Assembly (NCBI RefSeq): GCF_040802235.1
Contig: NC_133165.1
Location: 19,811,623-19,875,622, forward strand
DNA length: 64,000 nucleotides
Reading direction: 5' to 3'
Source of the DNA: Manis javanica
Lineage: Eukaryota; Chordata; Mammalia; Pholidota; Manidae
The position numbers were made by a program, and so were the translations under genes. The notes beneath the pieces were generated by a model. That model did no database searches, was not told the DNA's origin, and saw only the letters and a program-made list of their open reading frames with translations. Below are positions 1 to 12,600 of the stretch, one piece after another (the stretch's first letter is position 1; each line of letters opens with the position of its first letter).

Positions 1-850
1 ATCTGTTACCAGACACATGACTATACATCTTGACCTAGCAATACATACAGAGGGAGAAACCTGTCCTCACTACCCTCAGTGATGGCCAAGGGGCAATTTA
101 CATACTGGCAGTTATTTGTAGGTCTCATGAGATACACTCGGAGTAGATGAATCCTTACGCCCATGCCTCCAAGACCACACCGAAGTGCAGGCAGTGGTCT
201 GCCCTGGCTTGTGTGCACAGTGCAGCCTCCGCCCTGCCCCCACCCCAACGAGACGAAAATGCCTGGTACCTCTGAGGGCTGCACTAGGTAGGGACACCCG
301 CATCCAGAGCTGTCCTATCGCCAGTCTACAGTGGTGGTTTTCTTTTTCCGTATCATCGGTGGTCTACATTGATACTTCTTTCTTGTCCCTTCTTCTTCTG
401 TTGCTTCTCCCACACTACTCAGCTTTCAGGAAAAAAAGGCCAAGCAGGCTACTCAGGCCTTTCTTTCCTTTTCAGCCAAGAACCAACCAATTAAAGCACA
501 ACGGACGAAATCTTTGGATCTGACCATTTTTCACTTGTTGCACAGTACTAAGGAGAATATTCTTTTTTTTCCCCCTCCCTGGTTTTTACCAAGTGAAGAG
601 ATATTCACAAAAATTAGAGAAAAAAGCATCCCCTAGTTAGCCTAAGTCTTCCTGTGGTAACAGAGAAGCTTCTAGGATGTCACTGAAAAAGTGCTAGACA
701 GCATCTGCAAGGGAATCCACACAGAACATAGATGCCTGGGGTGGACTTCTCCACATTTTGTTAGTAGTATTACCTTTGTATCTTCCCAAAGACACTCCTG
801 AGAGTTGCATTTATATGTATTATCTACAGTGCTTTCAGGAACTCTGGTTT
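1..850. other. No gene recognised
   Basis: A pyrimidine-rich stretch (340-420) and a GC-richer patch (170-300) give a 112-codon frame at 185-523, but it has no recognisable domain. Positions 6-23 are repeated exactly at 1584-1601. Confidence 0.45.
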
Positions 851-1170
851 GTGTGTGTTGTAACTGACCATATTATTGACTGTATCACCATATGATTTCA
901 GTTCTATGTGGAACCTAAAAAAATAAAACAAATGAACAGATAAAAGAGATAAACTCATACAGACACAGAGAACAGACTGTGGTTGCCATAGGAGAAGGGG
1001 GATGGGAAGATGGGTGAAATAGGTGATGGGGGAAAAATAGTAAGAATTTTGGTACCTTGATCTAGGTGATGGTTACATGAGTTCCTACCTATGCACTTTA
1101 TTGTATCCCAATACAAATAAAAATTTACTGTATTTGAAATTAAAACAGAAAAATTTTAATGACTTCATTT
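850..1170 (+). mobile_element. L1 3' end
   Basis: The sequence CACCATATGATTTCAGTTCT... leads into AACAAATGAACAGATAAAA and CACAGAGAACAGACTGTGG, which are characteristic of the end of L1 ORF2 and the early 3' UTR. It ends in an A-rich stretch near 1140-1170. Confidence 0.7.
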
Positions 1171-3990
1171 AAATAAATCCATTACATGTTAGCATCACTT
1201 ATTTTTATGAAAACAACTATTTTTCAGAACAAAAAACAGTGAGAAGAGTGAAGTTTATGTTTTTGCAAATCTTAGTGTCTGTTTAATATAAGCCAGTTAA
1301 TTTCATATCTGCTTCTGCATTCAATTTGTGATACATTTTGGTGAAAGAATGTGAGGAAAACCTGGCCTCACACAGATACAGTTGGAAAATGAAAGAGATA
1401 TTGTAAATATTCTTCTCTGATATCACACCAATACTTGTGAAGTAAAGCTTCTTAAAGGTGAAGTGTTCAAAATGCAATGTGGAATCTGAAGGAATTCTAC
1501 ATGCTTACTATGGATTTAGATGGTGCAGAATATTTAATTTTAAAGAGTTTACACTGCATCCAACTGTAGGTTTAAGGTAACTCTTACCAGACACATGACT
1601 ACATGTGTATAAGAAACTCTATTTTATTAAAGTCTATGTGGCTAGTTTGTACTCTGAATGACTCTTTTGCCAATGCAGGATTTTGATAAACATTTTCTCA
1701 AAAACGGAGTGAAGTGATCCTGAAAATTCAAGGAAAACAACTGACAATATTCAGTGCCACTTACAGAAAGAATTTGCCAGATGGAGAGTTTTAGGTATCT
1801 ACAGGCATTCCACAAATGCTAAAACTGGGTATGGGAGGGAAATAAAACTATTCCCTGGCAGCTTCAATACTGCAGGGGACAATTAAAATACAGTTCTGTT
1901 TATTACAGAGGCAGTACTAAGAATTAAATGGACTTCCTACTAGTTGTATGACAGAAGCCATGCCACTTAAATTTTCTGGTTGAATCAACAGAGAATGGGA
2001 AGGCACTCTAAAAAATGTGAAAGCCTAGACCAACTTGATTTATAACCCAATCCCTTCAAACGAGAAAAAAAGATAAGGATAAATAGGGAGAAAAGAGTAA
2101 GAGACTACTACTCCCATAATTCTCCTCCTAAGTTAAAATAACTAAAAATTCTTCGTTTTATCCAGATTTGCACCAGTTTCTATTAAGTACACTCATCCTT
2201 AACTCTTCATCTTTCAAACCAAATACTAATTTCCTTTATCTGCTAAAGTGTCCAAAAGGAAATTTCATTTTATTTAATTATTGGAAAAACCCAAAGCAAC
2301 ACACTGAATTACTATTTAAGAGGGGATGGGGTAGATACAAAACTCATGCAAACCAAAAATCAGTGTGTTGATAGTCCTAACTAAAAGCTTAATATCTTCA
2401 CCTCTCATTTATAGGCAATAATTTAAAAGGACAAAAAAATTAAGACTAAACAAATTACTCAGTATGTATTGAAATATATTGCCACAACATACAAAGAATG
2501 AAGGTACTCTGGGAAAAGAGAAAATTAACAGGCCTGTCTTTTTCTTATACATAGTTGTATTTTATAGTTTACAAAGTACTTGAATACACATTACAAGAGC
2601 TATGCATCAACCTATAGGTAGAAATTATCTGCAATTTACAGAAAAAAACTAGGCTTCAAGGAATTTAACTCACTTGCCCCAAATTGAAAGACCCATCAAA
2701 AGCCTCACTATGAGCACAATCTGGTGGTTTCCAGTATCACTGCATTAGCAGTAATGTTTTAGAAGTTTTGGTAGGGGTGGAAGCAGCAGAATATTTTAGT
2801 TACAAAGTAATAATTACTAATAACAATAAATTTGTTTTCTTGCAAGTAAAAAACTAACTTGAATACCTATATATAGATGTACAGAGAAGAATTTTTTTTA
2901 AAGGTCAGGCCCTTCAAAATCAATGATGATCTTTCTCATCAATTCCATATAAACAAAAAAGTTCAAATATATGTACAAAGCTAGAAGAACAAGTTTTAAT
3001 TCAAGGCCTGAACAATAATATTGTAACAAAAAATAACTTTTTAAACAATTTGTTAAAGTTTGGTAAAACATTTTGGGTATTTTTAAACTATAATTTAAAA
3101 TAATTTACTATGTACTTAAAAATGTAATCCAACTCAAGCATTTTTAGACACTGAAAGTTTAAGTTTCTATTAAAAGCAGCTTGAAAATCAGTGCATAATG
3201 GTTTGCTCTCATAAATTAACTATTTGATCTCTGCTTAGTTCATTTAATACCAAATTAAGTAAAAAACTGCTTTCTGAAATAAAAAATATGTATATAAGAA
3301 ATCTAATTAACCAAGGAGAATATAGCTAAGTAACTCAAGTCAAAAGAATTCCATTCTACTGATTGAACCATATAAATTCTCTATTAACTGACAATTTTGA
3401 CTATAAAAATGAGGTTCATATGGTTCAACGAATATTTCCCACTTTATTTTCAGTGTCTTCTCTTCTGAAACCATGAAAATATCACAGTAAGTGACTATAT
3501 AAGCAAACTGGAAAAGTGCAAGAGCCAACAAAGCTATATCACTAGAGCCACCTAAACATACTAATAATTTTTAAAATTAAGTTAATAATGCAGGTTTTCT
3601 TCACTCCATTATCTCCCAGCTGCTCAATACTCAAAGGACACTGTAATGTGTGTAATGTGCTACCTCTTGTTTCAGAGGTAAGTGGGCAGTTACTTACCTT
3701 TCTTAATGCAGTTTGGCACTACACTTTGAAATGCATCTAGTTTTCACTGGAATTTCTTCAAGTAAAATGTATTCCACTTCAAAACTCATTAACTTTTCCA
3801 AAGTAAATAGAAGCATTTCCTCTTTTATTAAAAATGTTATTGAATTATTTCAGTGGTAACAGCAGTTGGGCTTACTAGGAGTTACAGATCTGAGGACAGT
3901 TTTGTTCATTTGTTCCCCTATACAGTTTACCTCTCCATTCTTTTTACTGATTTAAGATTACCAAATCAGGTATATCCAATAGTTTAAGAA
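1170..3990. other. No gene recognised; AT-rich
   Basis: No CWC15 or other coding exon was found on either strand. A minus-strand donor-like AAGGTAAGTAAC (complement near 3690-3705) has no supporting exon. Confidence 0.4.
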
Positions 3991-3997
3991 GTCTCTT

Positions 3998-4412
3998 TGT
4001 CCGTCCCTTCCCTGTCTCTGACCCGCAGATGAGGGAAGAGACGTGATGATTCATCGAAGGCCTGAAAGGACCAGCCAGGGGACTCAAGGCGAGACAGCAC
4101 AAGAGTGGTGCTGAGAGGGCACCTGTCATATTTATTAATTAAATGGTTGTTAACAACAATAAGATTCTGTATAGGGGACTCCATGCACAATCATTAATCA
4201 AGTTCAACTCTCAACAGTTTTCAACCTTCTGAAACACAACGAACAAGTTCTCATGGTGAACAATTTCTTACATAGGAAACAATGCAAGAGCGCTAAGTAT
4301 CACAGAAACTGTTTCTGTTGTGCCTACTGTTTCTGTCTTGACTACGAATCATGAACTATAAACAATCAAGGCATATACTTTAGATTTTTATACTTTATAT
4401 ATGAATTCCCCA
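3998..4412 (-). mobile_element. Candidate solo LTR (ERV2/ERVK-like)
   Basis: On the minus strand: an AT-rich U3, TTAATAAATATGACAGG as polyadenylation signal, then a CTCGCC-containing R/U5-like block, and an end at ...AAGGGACGGACA. The unit opens TG and closes CA at about 415 bases, a normal length. The flanks share TCTCTT (3992-3997 and 4415-4420), offset by two bases on the right, which hints at a 6-base target duplication. No internal viral genes flank it. Confidence 0.5.
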
Positions 4413-6190
4413 CCTCTCTTTATTTTGGCAGACACTGAATCAAAATTGTCAGGGCACTTCTAGGAATAAATGTGATTCTCATACAATATACAATTCAATT
4501 TTCACATATTGAGTTAAACTAAATTTTTCATTTGAAGGTGAATTAGTTCCTTTTGAAGTTCTCCCCAAAGTCAACAAATTAAGCCACTTAGAGAAAAAGG
4601 TTTTATGCCTCATATAAAGGTGTGACTCTTCCCCTATCATTAATGAAGATTATAACAGCAAAGAGTAATTCACAGTGGGTATGCATGAGTTTCATTCTTC
4701 CATTTATGAACTACACTGAGCTAAAATTCAAAATGCTCTGACTCATTTGGTTATTACTGAACAGTTTGTTAAATGAAAAACACAGATAAATTCACAGAAT
4801 CGCATTTTGGGAGTTATAGAAGAATTTTAGAGTTACATACTTTCTAACAAAAAGGAAATACGAGAAAAAATTTTTATTAGAAAAAAACTCTAACATGCTA
4901 CTTTTAGAATGAAGAATTTAAAACCGCTAAACACTTGGTATCTTTTAAGAGCACTTAAGAATGGCACTCTTAAAAAGCTACAAATGTTGACAAGTCATGT
5001 CATACCTGGCTCAAATAATCCCATTCTCACCTAAAATAATTATTTCATGCTACTGTGTGAATCAATGTTAAATACCCTGGAGTAACTAAAAACTGGAATA
5101 CTGGCAGAGGTGTGCATAGCAATTATAAAATATGAAAATGGTGAATATCCATTTTCCATATACCTTTCTTTCAATAATGGTAGAAATGAGGATGTTCTTT
5201 CTAGGTGAATATAAACAGTTTCTTAAAAGCTAAGAGATATAAAGAAAGCTAGCAAAATATGATGGATCCATAACCATGGTTATCTCAAAACTAAGACAAA
5301 ATAGATTTTGAAGCCTAATATCACCTCCAAACACTGGCCTACCGAATTGCCAGAGACATTAAAAAAAAAAGTCAATATAATTCTTTTTTTCTTTATTCAG
5401 TTAAAAAAAAGAAACCTAGATGTTACTTTATCAGGCTTGACTTTAAGCAAACATCTCAACACTCTCCATGTTAAATATATAACTTAATCACTTTTAAAGT
5501 TAGGAAATAATAGTAATCATTATTTTTTAAAAAGCTGAGTTCAAGAGACAGACATCTGACCCGGAAGTTAACATTCAACTAAGCTGATCTGCCCTTCTGA
5601 TCCATTACATTTCTCATAAGCTGCCCTACAATCAGCTGAGCAAAAGTATCAACTGTAATTTGATCCCAGAGTTTATGGAAAAAAATAACTACACATACTC
5701 AACATACACATTTAATAAAAACAATTTCAAGAAAAATATACCCAATAAACACACTTTAAGGCACATTTAACTGTTCGATCAACTTCAAATCTGCAATCTC
5801 TTTGCTTTCTTCAGGCTCTCAAATAGGAAAGAAAAAAAAAAAGGCAGCCCTACTGCAGGGAAACGAGGCTTGAAAAACAACTTTGATTGGCACTTGGCCT
5901 GACCCACAGAAGAAGAAAAATAGTTTTTGGACAAAGAGCGCAAATATTTGGGCTTGCTTATTTACGTGTTTTCTTTCTATGTTTAATATACACAGAACAA
6001 CCCCAACTGAACTGTATTTAGAGAAATTGACTAAGAACGGTGCGTATTCATTTCAGTCTTCCAGTCCCGGTGCATTTGTCCAGCTCAGCAATTTTAATTC
6101 ATTTGTATTGGACAAGCAGCAGTGCCTCAACTAATGTTTCCATTTTGTGAAATGCAAAGACAGAGTTTGGATAAAAATAAACCGATTATA
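4413..6190. other. No gene recognised; flank of the CpG island
   Basis: AT-rich, with no exon found. The part from about 5870 grows gradually less AT-rich towards the island and could hold regulatory or first-intron sequence of the leftward gene. Confidence 0.4.
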
Positions 6191-7330
6191 TTACCGAGTG
6201 GCGGCTGTTAATATCTGATAAAGCTTTTATCGGTCTTAAGAGAAATCTTTTCATTCCCTCCCCGCCACCACCACCACCCACAACACTCAGCGGAGCGATG
6301 AAGCCAAGCAAAAGGAACAATATCGGAGTGAACTTCCATCAGCCCCTGGAAAGCAGTCGGCAGCCCGCACGCTGATTCCTGCGGACTAACACGAGCCGGC
6401 GTGGGGTTCCAAAGAGCGGTGACCGGTCCTCCCTCCACTCCGAGCCCTGCGGAGCCGCGGGGTAGGACGGCATCACGTGGGCGTGAAAGCCGCCTCTCCA
6501 GTTCCTTTCCGACCCGGACTGCAGGCACAGGCCGGCCGCCGGACGAGCGCAGAGCGGGGCAACCCCGGACGCTCCGCTCCCACGCCGGCCGCCGCCAGCA
6601 GCCCGCGAAGGTCCGGCCCGCCACCCACTCCTACCCCGCCCGCGGCCCACGCAGTTCTCCAAAGAAGAAATTCAGATGGCCGTTGTGGGGCGAGGCCGGT
6701 GAACCCCGCTTAGCCGCCCGCACAGCTGCCTTCCCGCGACGCTGCGCCCGACAGCCACCAGGCTCCGCCGCTGCCCGCAGCTCCCGAGCTCCCTCGCCGC
6801 CAACCACGAACCCACCGCCCTTTCCGCCCCACATGGACAAGGAAGACAATCCGCCAGCCTCCTGTCACTCACGTTGGCCGAGGTCCCACCGAGCGACCTC
6901 CGCACTTCACACAGACACCACGACGACTCGCGACTCCCAAAAACCCCTGCGCCGAAGCCCAAGACACGGAAGTAAACCCGGGCTCTTCCAACGCATGTCA
7001 TAGGCGGAGGCAGCCACCAATCCACGGAAGCCGAGGTGTACGTTGGCGTGACGACGGTTGGGTCCGAGCCTAGACGTTCGAGAGGCCGGGCTTTTGAAGT
7101 CAGTGCTTTAGAGAAGTCTCTGAGCATGGTTGTGTACCTAAAGGTCTCTTCCGTCTTATCCTTCTCCCACCCCCTCCTGGACCCTTTCGTGGACAGAAAG
7201 CTCCGGTTAGCCGACTCCACATCCCCGACCAGCGACAGAGAGCGTAGTAAAGGATTGCACCCAACTGAAAGAGATCCACCGGCTCCTGCCTCGTTTCTGT
7301 TGAGCTAGACCCAGCGAGCCTAGAGTTGGG
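6190..7330. promoter_or_regulatory. CpG island, likely bidirectional promoter
   Basis: This is a sharply GC- and CpG-rich block in an AT-rich background, densest from about 6400 to 7110. Visible motifs include a CACGTG E-box near 6475, GC-box-like CCCGCCC near 6635, ETS-like ACGGAAGT near 6967 and CACGGAAG near 7023, a GCCATCT-like YY1 core near 6673 (complement strand), and a TGACG CRE half-site near 7048. No TATA box was seen. In other mammals KDM4D and CWC15 are divergent from a shared promoter, with the KDM4D coding exon about 25 kb away, and the spacing here is the same. The island is seen directly; the gene assignment is inferred from synteny. The open frames across it are GC artefacts. 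Confidence 0.75.
6867..7000 (-). other. Candidate minus-strand first exon with consensus 5' splice site (possible CWC15 5' UTR exon)
   Basis: Read on the minus strand, GC-rich sequence runs into ...CGGCCAAC followed by GTGAGT (complement of 6867-6872), a near-perfect splice donor inside the CpG island. This is what a non-coding or nearly non-coding first exon of a leftward gene would look like, and CWC15 is the expected neighbour. I looked for CWC15 coding exons (the start MTTAARP and the C-terminus) between 1 and 6866 and found none. Either intron 1 runs out of the window or the gene is a different one. The transcription start is not determined. Confidence 0.3.
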
Positions 7331-7759
7331 CTGAATAACTAGTACTTTCATTTAATTGGATTTGAAGAAAGAACAAATATATACGGGGGCAACCACGATC
7401 TTTATAAAGGTACCATTCCTGCAAAAATATTAGTCTTCAAAGCAAAGGTTGTGTTTCTATTGTTGGTTAAACGTTTTATTTTTAAAGAAGCCTAAGTTCT
7501 AGTGGGAGGGGAGGTGTTCCCGCTTCCACTTTTGTCCTAAAGTCAATATAGCAGTGAGACTTGTCTTTCAAAGTTATGAATCAGGTGATGTTGCTTCTCT
7601 GCATAAAAATCTAGTGATTTTAGAATAAAAAATCAAATTCATTAATGTGACCAGAGGCCTTATGGGCTCTTGTTCCTGACTATCTCTGACTTCACTTACA
7701 ATCAATCACTCTTACATACTAAGCCTTAGTAGCTACAGCCAGCTGGGCATTTATGTTTC

Positions 7760-8420
7760 ACAAATAAGGAAAGATTCCACTGTGCGGTCCTTGCTCTGCT
7801 GCCTGTGTATCATGATAACAGATCACTATCCTTCAGGTCTCAGCTCAGATGTCACCTTCATGAGTTTTTCCCTCATATCTACATTTTCACCTCCAACACA
7901 AAAATACCATTGCATCGCCCTTTATTATTTTTTTCATAGTACTAAACAATCCTGAACTTAATGTGTTCATTGTTTACTGCCATTTTTCTTGTCTGAGAGG
8001 AAGCATAGCAAAGTCATTAAGAGAAAGAGCTCTACACCCTGACTCTCTTGGTTTGAAATTCCAGCTCTGCCCTCTGCTAGCTCTGTGACCTTAGGCAGGT
8101 TATTTTCCTTTTCTGTGCCCTCAGTTTCCTCATGTACAGAATGAAGATAATTCTAGTCTCTACCTTACAATGATGTAAGAATCAAATGAATACTTATAAA
8201 GTGCTTAAAACTGTCTCAACAAACAATACTTGCTAAATGTTAGCTGTTATTATTAATATTATTTTATTATTATTGTCTATCTTCCTGTATTAGAACATAA
8301 GTTCCAGGAAAACAGGAACCTTGTCTCTTGTTCACCTGTATATTCTCCGCATATAGAACAGTGCATGGCACATAATAGGTGCTGAGTAAGTATTTGTTGA
8401 ATGAATGAATGATTGTTGCA
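7760..8420 (+). repeat. L2 fragment with a MIR inserted
   Basis: The L2-like part (7760-7990) and the classic L2 3' end (8270-8420, ending GTTGAATGAATGAATG) flank a MIR at about 8000-8240. The MIR core contains CTGTGACCTTAGGCAGGTTA and CCTCAGTTTCCTCATGTACA. Confidence 0.75.
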
Positions 8421-9870
8421 CTATGAAGTGGAGAAATGAAGTAATAATGACAAGGTGCTGACACCATTACAGAAAATACCCTTGGTTATTGTTCCAGTGG
8501 CCTTTTATCAGCTCTGAATTAATGACTCTGACTCATTTAACATCTAGCCCACCACCTAATCTTTTGATAACCAACCATGATTAAATAACCACTCCTGTAA
8601 TTTCATTAATAGCAACAAATAATCAGTCTGCAAGATTTAAAGCTTTGACTTAATGGTCTAAAAGTATTAATAAGAAATAATAAAATTAAAGTGTCAATAA
8701 GTATTAAGTAGAAAGTTTATGTAAGTGATTTGAATGTACTAATAAGAAAATTACTTTGAAAATATTAGAAAAAGAAACTAAAATTAAGTTTATTAAAAAC
8801 TTAAAATTCATCCTATCAGCTGCCTTTGCTGGCAAAAATCTTATATAACCTCCCAAGAATTCTCATTTTAAACCCATTAATACAAAAAAATCTATTTGAG
8901 CTCTTAATTCTCCTGCTAATCCTCTTATACTCTTAATTTTTTATTTCCACTCTGCAATAATATGATTTCCCACATTCCCCTTCACTCAAATCTACACACC
9001 TCTTCCAACCACTTTTCCCTCCTGACCGTCTTTCCCAGGAGTCGATGATGTTCTGACTTCTCTGGGAAAAGCAGCTCTTAAACAAGGACTACTTATCTTC
9101 CCCAGGCAAATCTACCAAGCTGCCTTTGAGTTTGCCCATACCCTCAGTTTTCCATATGTGGTGACCCCAAACCCTCTCCTTTGTTCTCTGGATTCCAAGT
9201 TCTCTAGCTTCCTTAGTAACTAGTGTCCTGCTATATTTACTATCTTTCATTATCTATGAATCCATCCCTTTCAGATCATTCTTACCAGCTTTTGGATATG
9301 GTGTAGTATTTCTTAGCCTTAAAAAATGCTCCTTCAAAAAGGAAAAGAAGAAAAAGAAAATTTAGCCTAAACATGCCTACAATGTAAGCTTCACAAAAGA
9401 GAATGAATAAATCATTAGGCAACTGTCAAAAAAAATGCTCCTTCATTTTAATATGACAATGTTACTATTTTAATCAATGTAAAAAGGATGCTTTATATAA
9501 TAGCTGTAATTACAAAACTGATTATTCTTATGGCAGGATGTAGGAATTCCAGCTTCAGTGCTTATACAAACACTATATCCAGTTGAATTAAACATCCAAA
9601 AGATAACAAAACTATAAAAATTTAGAAAGGAAATTTAAGAGACTACTTGTACAACCTAGGGTTTTTTTGTAAAGACCTTTTGATCAAGGCAGGACACCTA
9701 AGAGCTATAAGAGAAATAACTTAAAAATTTTATCTATATAAAAATTTAATTTTATGGCAGAAGATGCCCCAAATTAAGTCAAAAGATAAGTATTCAATTA
9801 GCAGGTAAATTCTGTTATGCCTATAACATACAAAACTTTACTACTACTAGTACTATTACTAATAGTAATA
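8420..9870. other. No gene recognised; AT-rich unassigned sequence
   Basis: There is no convincing open frame, splice-flanked exon or confidently named repeat here. If KDM4D uses the CpG-island promoter, this is first-intron sequence. Confidence 0.5.
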
Positions 9871-10060
9871 CACATAAATACAACCCAGTAAAAAAAGGCA
9901 AAGAATATAAAGAAGCCATCCAGAAACAGCAATTCCAAATAGACAACAAACATAAAAGACACTCAACCTCCTTATTATGAAAATGAAAGTAAACTAACAA
10001 TGAATTACCACATTACAGCATCAAACTGGCAATAATTCTTTTAAATTAATAATATTATTG
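9870..10060 (+). mobile_element. Old L1 fragment
   Basis: The sequence resembles the L1 ORF2 stretch around CAACAAACATAAAAGACACT and ATGAATTACCACATTACAGC. It is short and diverged. Confidence 0.5.
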
Positions 10061-10129
10061 AATGGGATTGGGAGAAAAGGGGATAGAGTCAGACAGTGGG
10101 GAGGCATTGGCTCCCCATTCCCCTTACAG

Positions 10130-10640
10130 TAAAAGTGAAAGGACTCACACTAACATACAAGAATCTCCCCTACCTAGTTGACTTCCTGTGTTGCTTGTGC
10201 CTCTCTTGGTGTTGTCTGAACATAGCTCCTGTCTTAGGGCCTTTGCACTAGCCATTTCCTCAGCCAAGAATACTCTTACTTGTCTTACTCAAGTCTTTGT
10301 TCAAAACAGGTCAACCAGCCATGACAGCCCTATTTAAAGTTTCAGCCATCCTCTACCTTGGTCCCCAACCTCCTGCACTCCTTTTCTACCTTAACCTGTT
10401 CTACTTTTCTTTTTTGTGTAGCACATATCATCCGTGATCCTGTAAAGTATGATCCTTATTCAATCCTATATAAATTTGTTTTATTCTTTCTTTCTCTGTC
10501 CCATAAAGAATATAAATTCTACAAATGCAAGAATCTTTGTATTGCCCAGTGATGTAAGCCAAGCATCTGAGACAGTGCCTGGCACCAATAGGTGCCCATA
10601 ATGATTTTCAAATGAGTGAATGAGTGAATGAATGAATGAG
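10130..10640 (+). repeat. L2 3' end
   Basis: A long L2 match includes GGGCCTTTGCACTAGCCATT, the region around CAGTGCCTGGCACCAATAGG, and a terminal TGAATGAATG tract near 10635. Confidence 0.8.
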
Positions 10641-12600
10641 TTTTAACAGGAGAAAGTCACATTTTTATGTAAAAAGTTATCGTCTTAATCTCTTTCATAT
10701 TTTAAAGGAAAAAAAATAATTAACATTCTGCTAGTCTGAAATTCAGATTTGCAGTGAAGATATGCTAAGACACAGAAAGATGATTTCTTTTCAGGAAAGA
10801 ATCTCTAAATGAAAATCATGTGATTGTTGGGCTCTATACATACCATCAAAATTCTAATTCAGTCAGCCCCACCCTGAATCTAGTCACAACTCTAATTTAA
10901 TCCACTTCCCCCTCTTCTAATTGAATCACTTTCTCCAATTCTAGTAAACCCTTTCATTATGAAGTTACCAGCCCACAAAAAGTGAAAATTTTGCTTGAGG
11001 CTTTTGGTAAGAAAATGGAGGAAAAAAACTCAATGCTCACAAGTTAGAAATTACACTTAAAGTAGTATAAATGATAGCATCTGTTCTATTTTTAACCTAA
11101 AAATGATTAATTTTCTAATATAAAAAGCTGGTGCTTTAATCTACTTTGATAAGTGAAAAGGATAGAAAAATAAAGTAGCTTGCCTTCTACCAACAAATCC
11201 TGATTTTAAGTGAAGATGCTTTGGGACCCAGAGAGATAATTACCTGGAACAGCCTCAAAATGAAATTTGCTGATGGTCCAGGCTAGATTATTAGATAATA
11301 TTATAATTTAACCACCTCTTACCCAATCCAAGTACATAGCTACCTATCACTTGGTGGCCACTCCATTATTACTAAGACAATTAAAAGCAAGCATATTAAA
11401 AAAACAGTTAAAATGAAAGAACTAAAATATAGAAAATAAAGGGATAGGAAAAGACATACCAGGCAAATACTAAAAAACAACAAAAAACTTTGTGTAGAAA
11501 ATTATCGAAAGTATTCTTTGAGTAGCATTAACAAGGACATTTGTGGGGCATCTTACTGCATTTCAAAGAAAAATCTAGGAACACATTAAATCATGAACAT
11601 GTATGTAACTAATTGCATGGTCTGGAAATTTTGAAGCAATAATAAAGAATTAAAAGGTAAAACTGACAAATCTGTAATGGTGGGAATTTTTTTTAATGGC
11701 AGTCTCTCCCAGATTAAACAAATTAGCAACATTGATGCATTGTGTGCATAGATACATATGTTTACTGTATTTATATTTGCATATATATTTATATGTCACA
11801 TTTATATATGTATATAAAACCCTTCAACCAAAACAAAAGAAATATACATTATTTTCAAAAAATGTTGGACTTTCACAAAATTAACTGTAAAGCTCCCAAA
11901 TAAATTTCAATAAATGCCTATGTACTCATTTCTAAATGATATATAATCTTTCTAATTTTTGAACTTTATATAAATGTTCAAAATGTTTATGTAAATGAAT
12001 CATGTAAAATGTTCAAAATGTTTATGTAAATGAATCATTGCTTTCTTTTATGTTTTGCTTTTATATAGCTGTTGTACACTAGATAGAATTTAATTGGGTA
12101 AAAATACACAGTATACTGGGCTGTTAATACTCTGCACCCTGATTCCCAACACCAAGCTACCCCCGTGAGGACATCTGGGCCCAACAGCTTGGGAGGAAGA
12201 ATGATTATTTATTAATTTAAAAAATTATTTCCAGTTTATTCCATAGTTGTTACTTTTTTCAGTGATGTCAATTAAAATATTTTAAAATTATTTAGCTTCC
12301 TCTTAATATCATATATTTTCCTGAAATATTATGTGACTGTACCTTTTTTCTTATTCCTACTTTTTCCCTTATTCCTACCACATACGCTTTGTTCCCTCTC
12401 AACTAGCTTTGCTTTTGCAGGGGTCTATCTTTTTGGATCTATTTACCATTGAGCTTTTACAAATACTAACCAATTCATTAATTTATAATCTTAATGTCAC
12501 TTATTCCTCCCACCAGCTTTTCTTAGATTTATATTATTTGTTCTTCTTTCTAATTCTACAATAAAATGTTCAATTAAAAAAATACACAGTATAATTTATT
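10640..12600. other. No gene recognised; AT-rich, includes a small tandem duplication
   Basis: No coding signal was found. Two adjacent copies of a unit of about 35 bases (ATGTTCAAAATGTTTATGTA core) lie at 11972-12003 and 12007-12038. The rest is unassigned. Confidence 0.5.
11972..12038 (+). repeat. Tandem duplication, period 35
   Basis: AAATGTTCAAAATGTTTATG followed by TAAATGAATCAT occurs twice in direct succession, essentially identical. This is a recent local duplication. Confidence 0.9.

Noticed and set aside
3690-3705. Good minus-strand splice donor AAGGTAAGTAAC as evidence of a CWC15 exon
   Set aside because: The sequence upstream of it on the minus strand does not encode any part of CWC15 that I can recognise.
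6208-7351. Many overlapping open frames on both strands across the CpG island (up to 200 codons)
   Set aside because: GC-rich sequence has few stops. The frames overlap in all phases, have low-complexity Pro/Arg/Ala-rich products and no recognisable domain.
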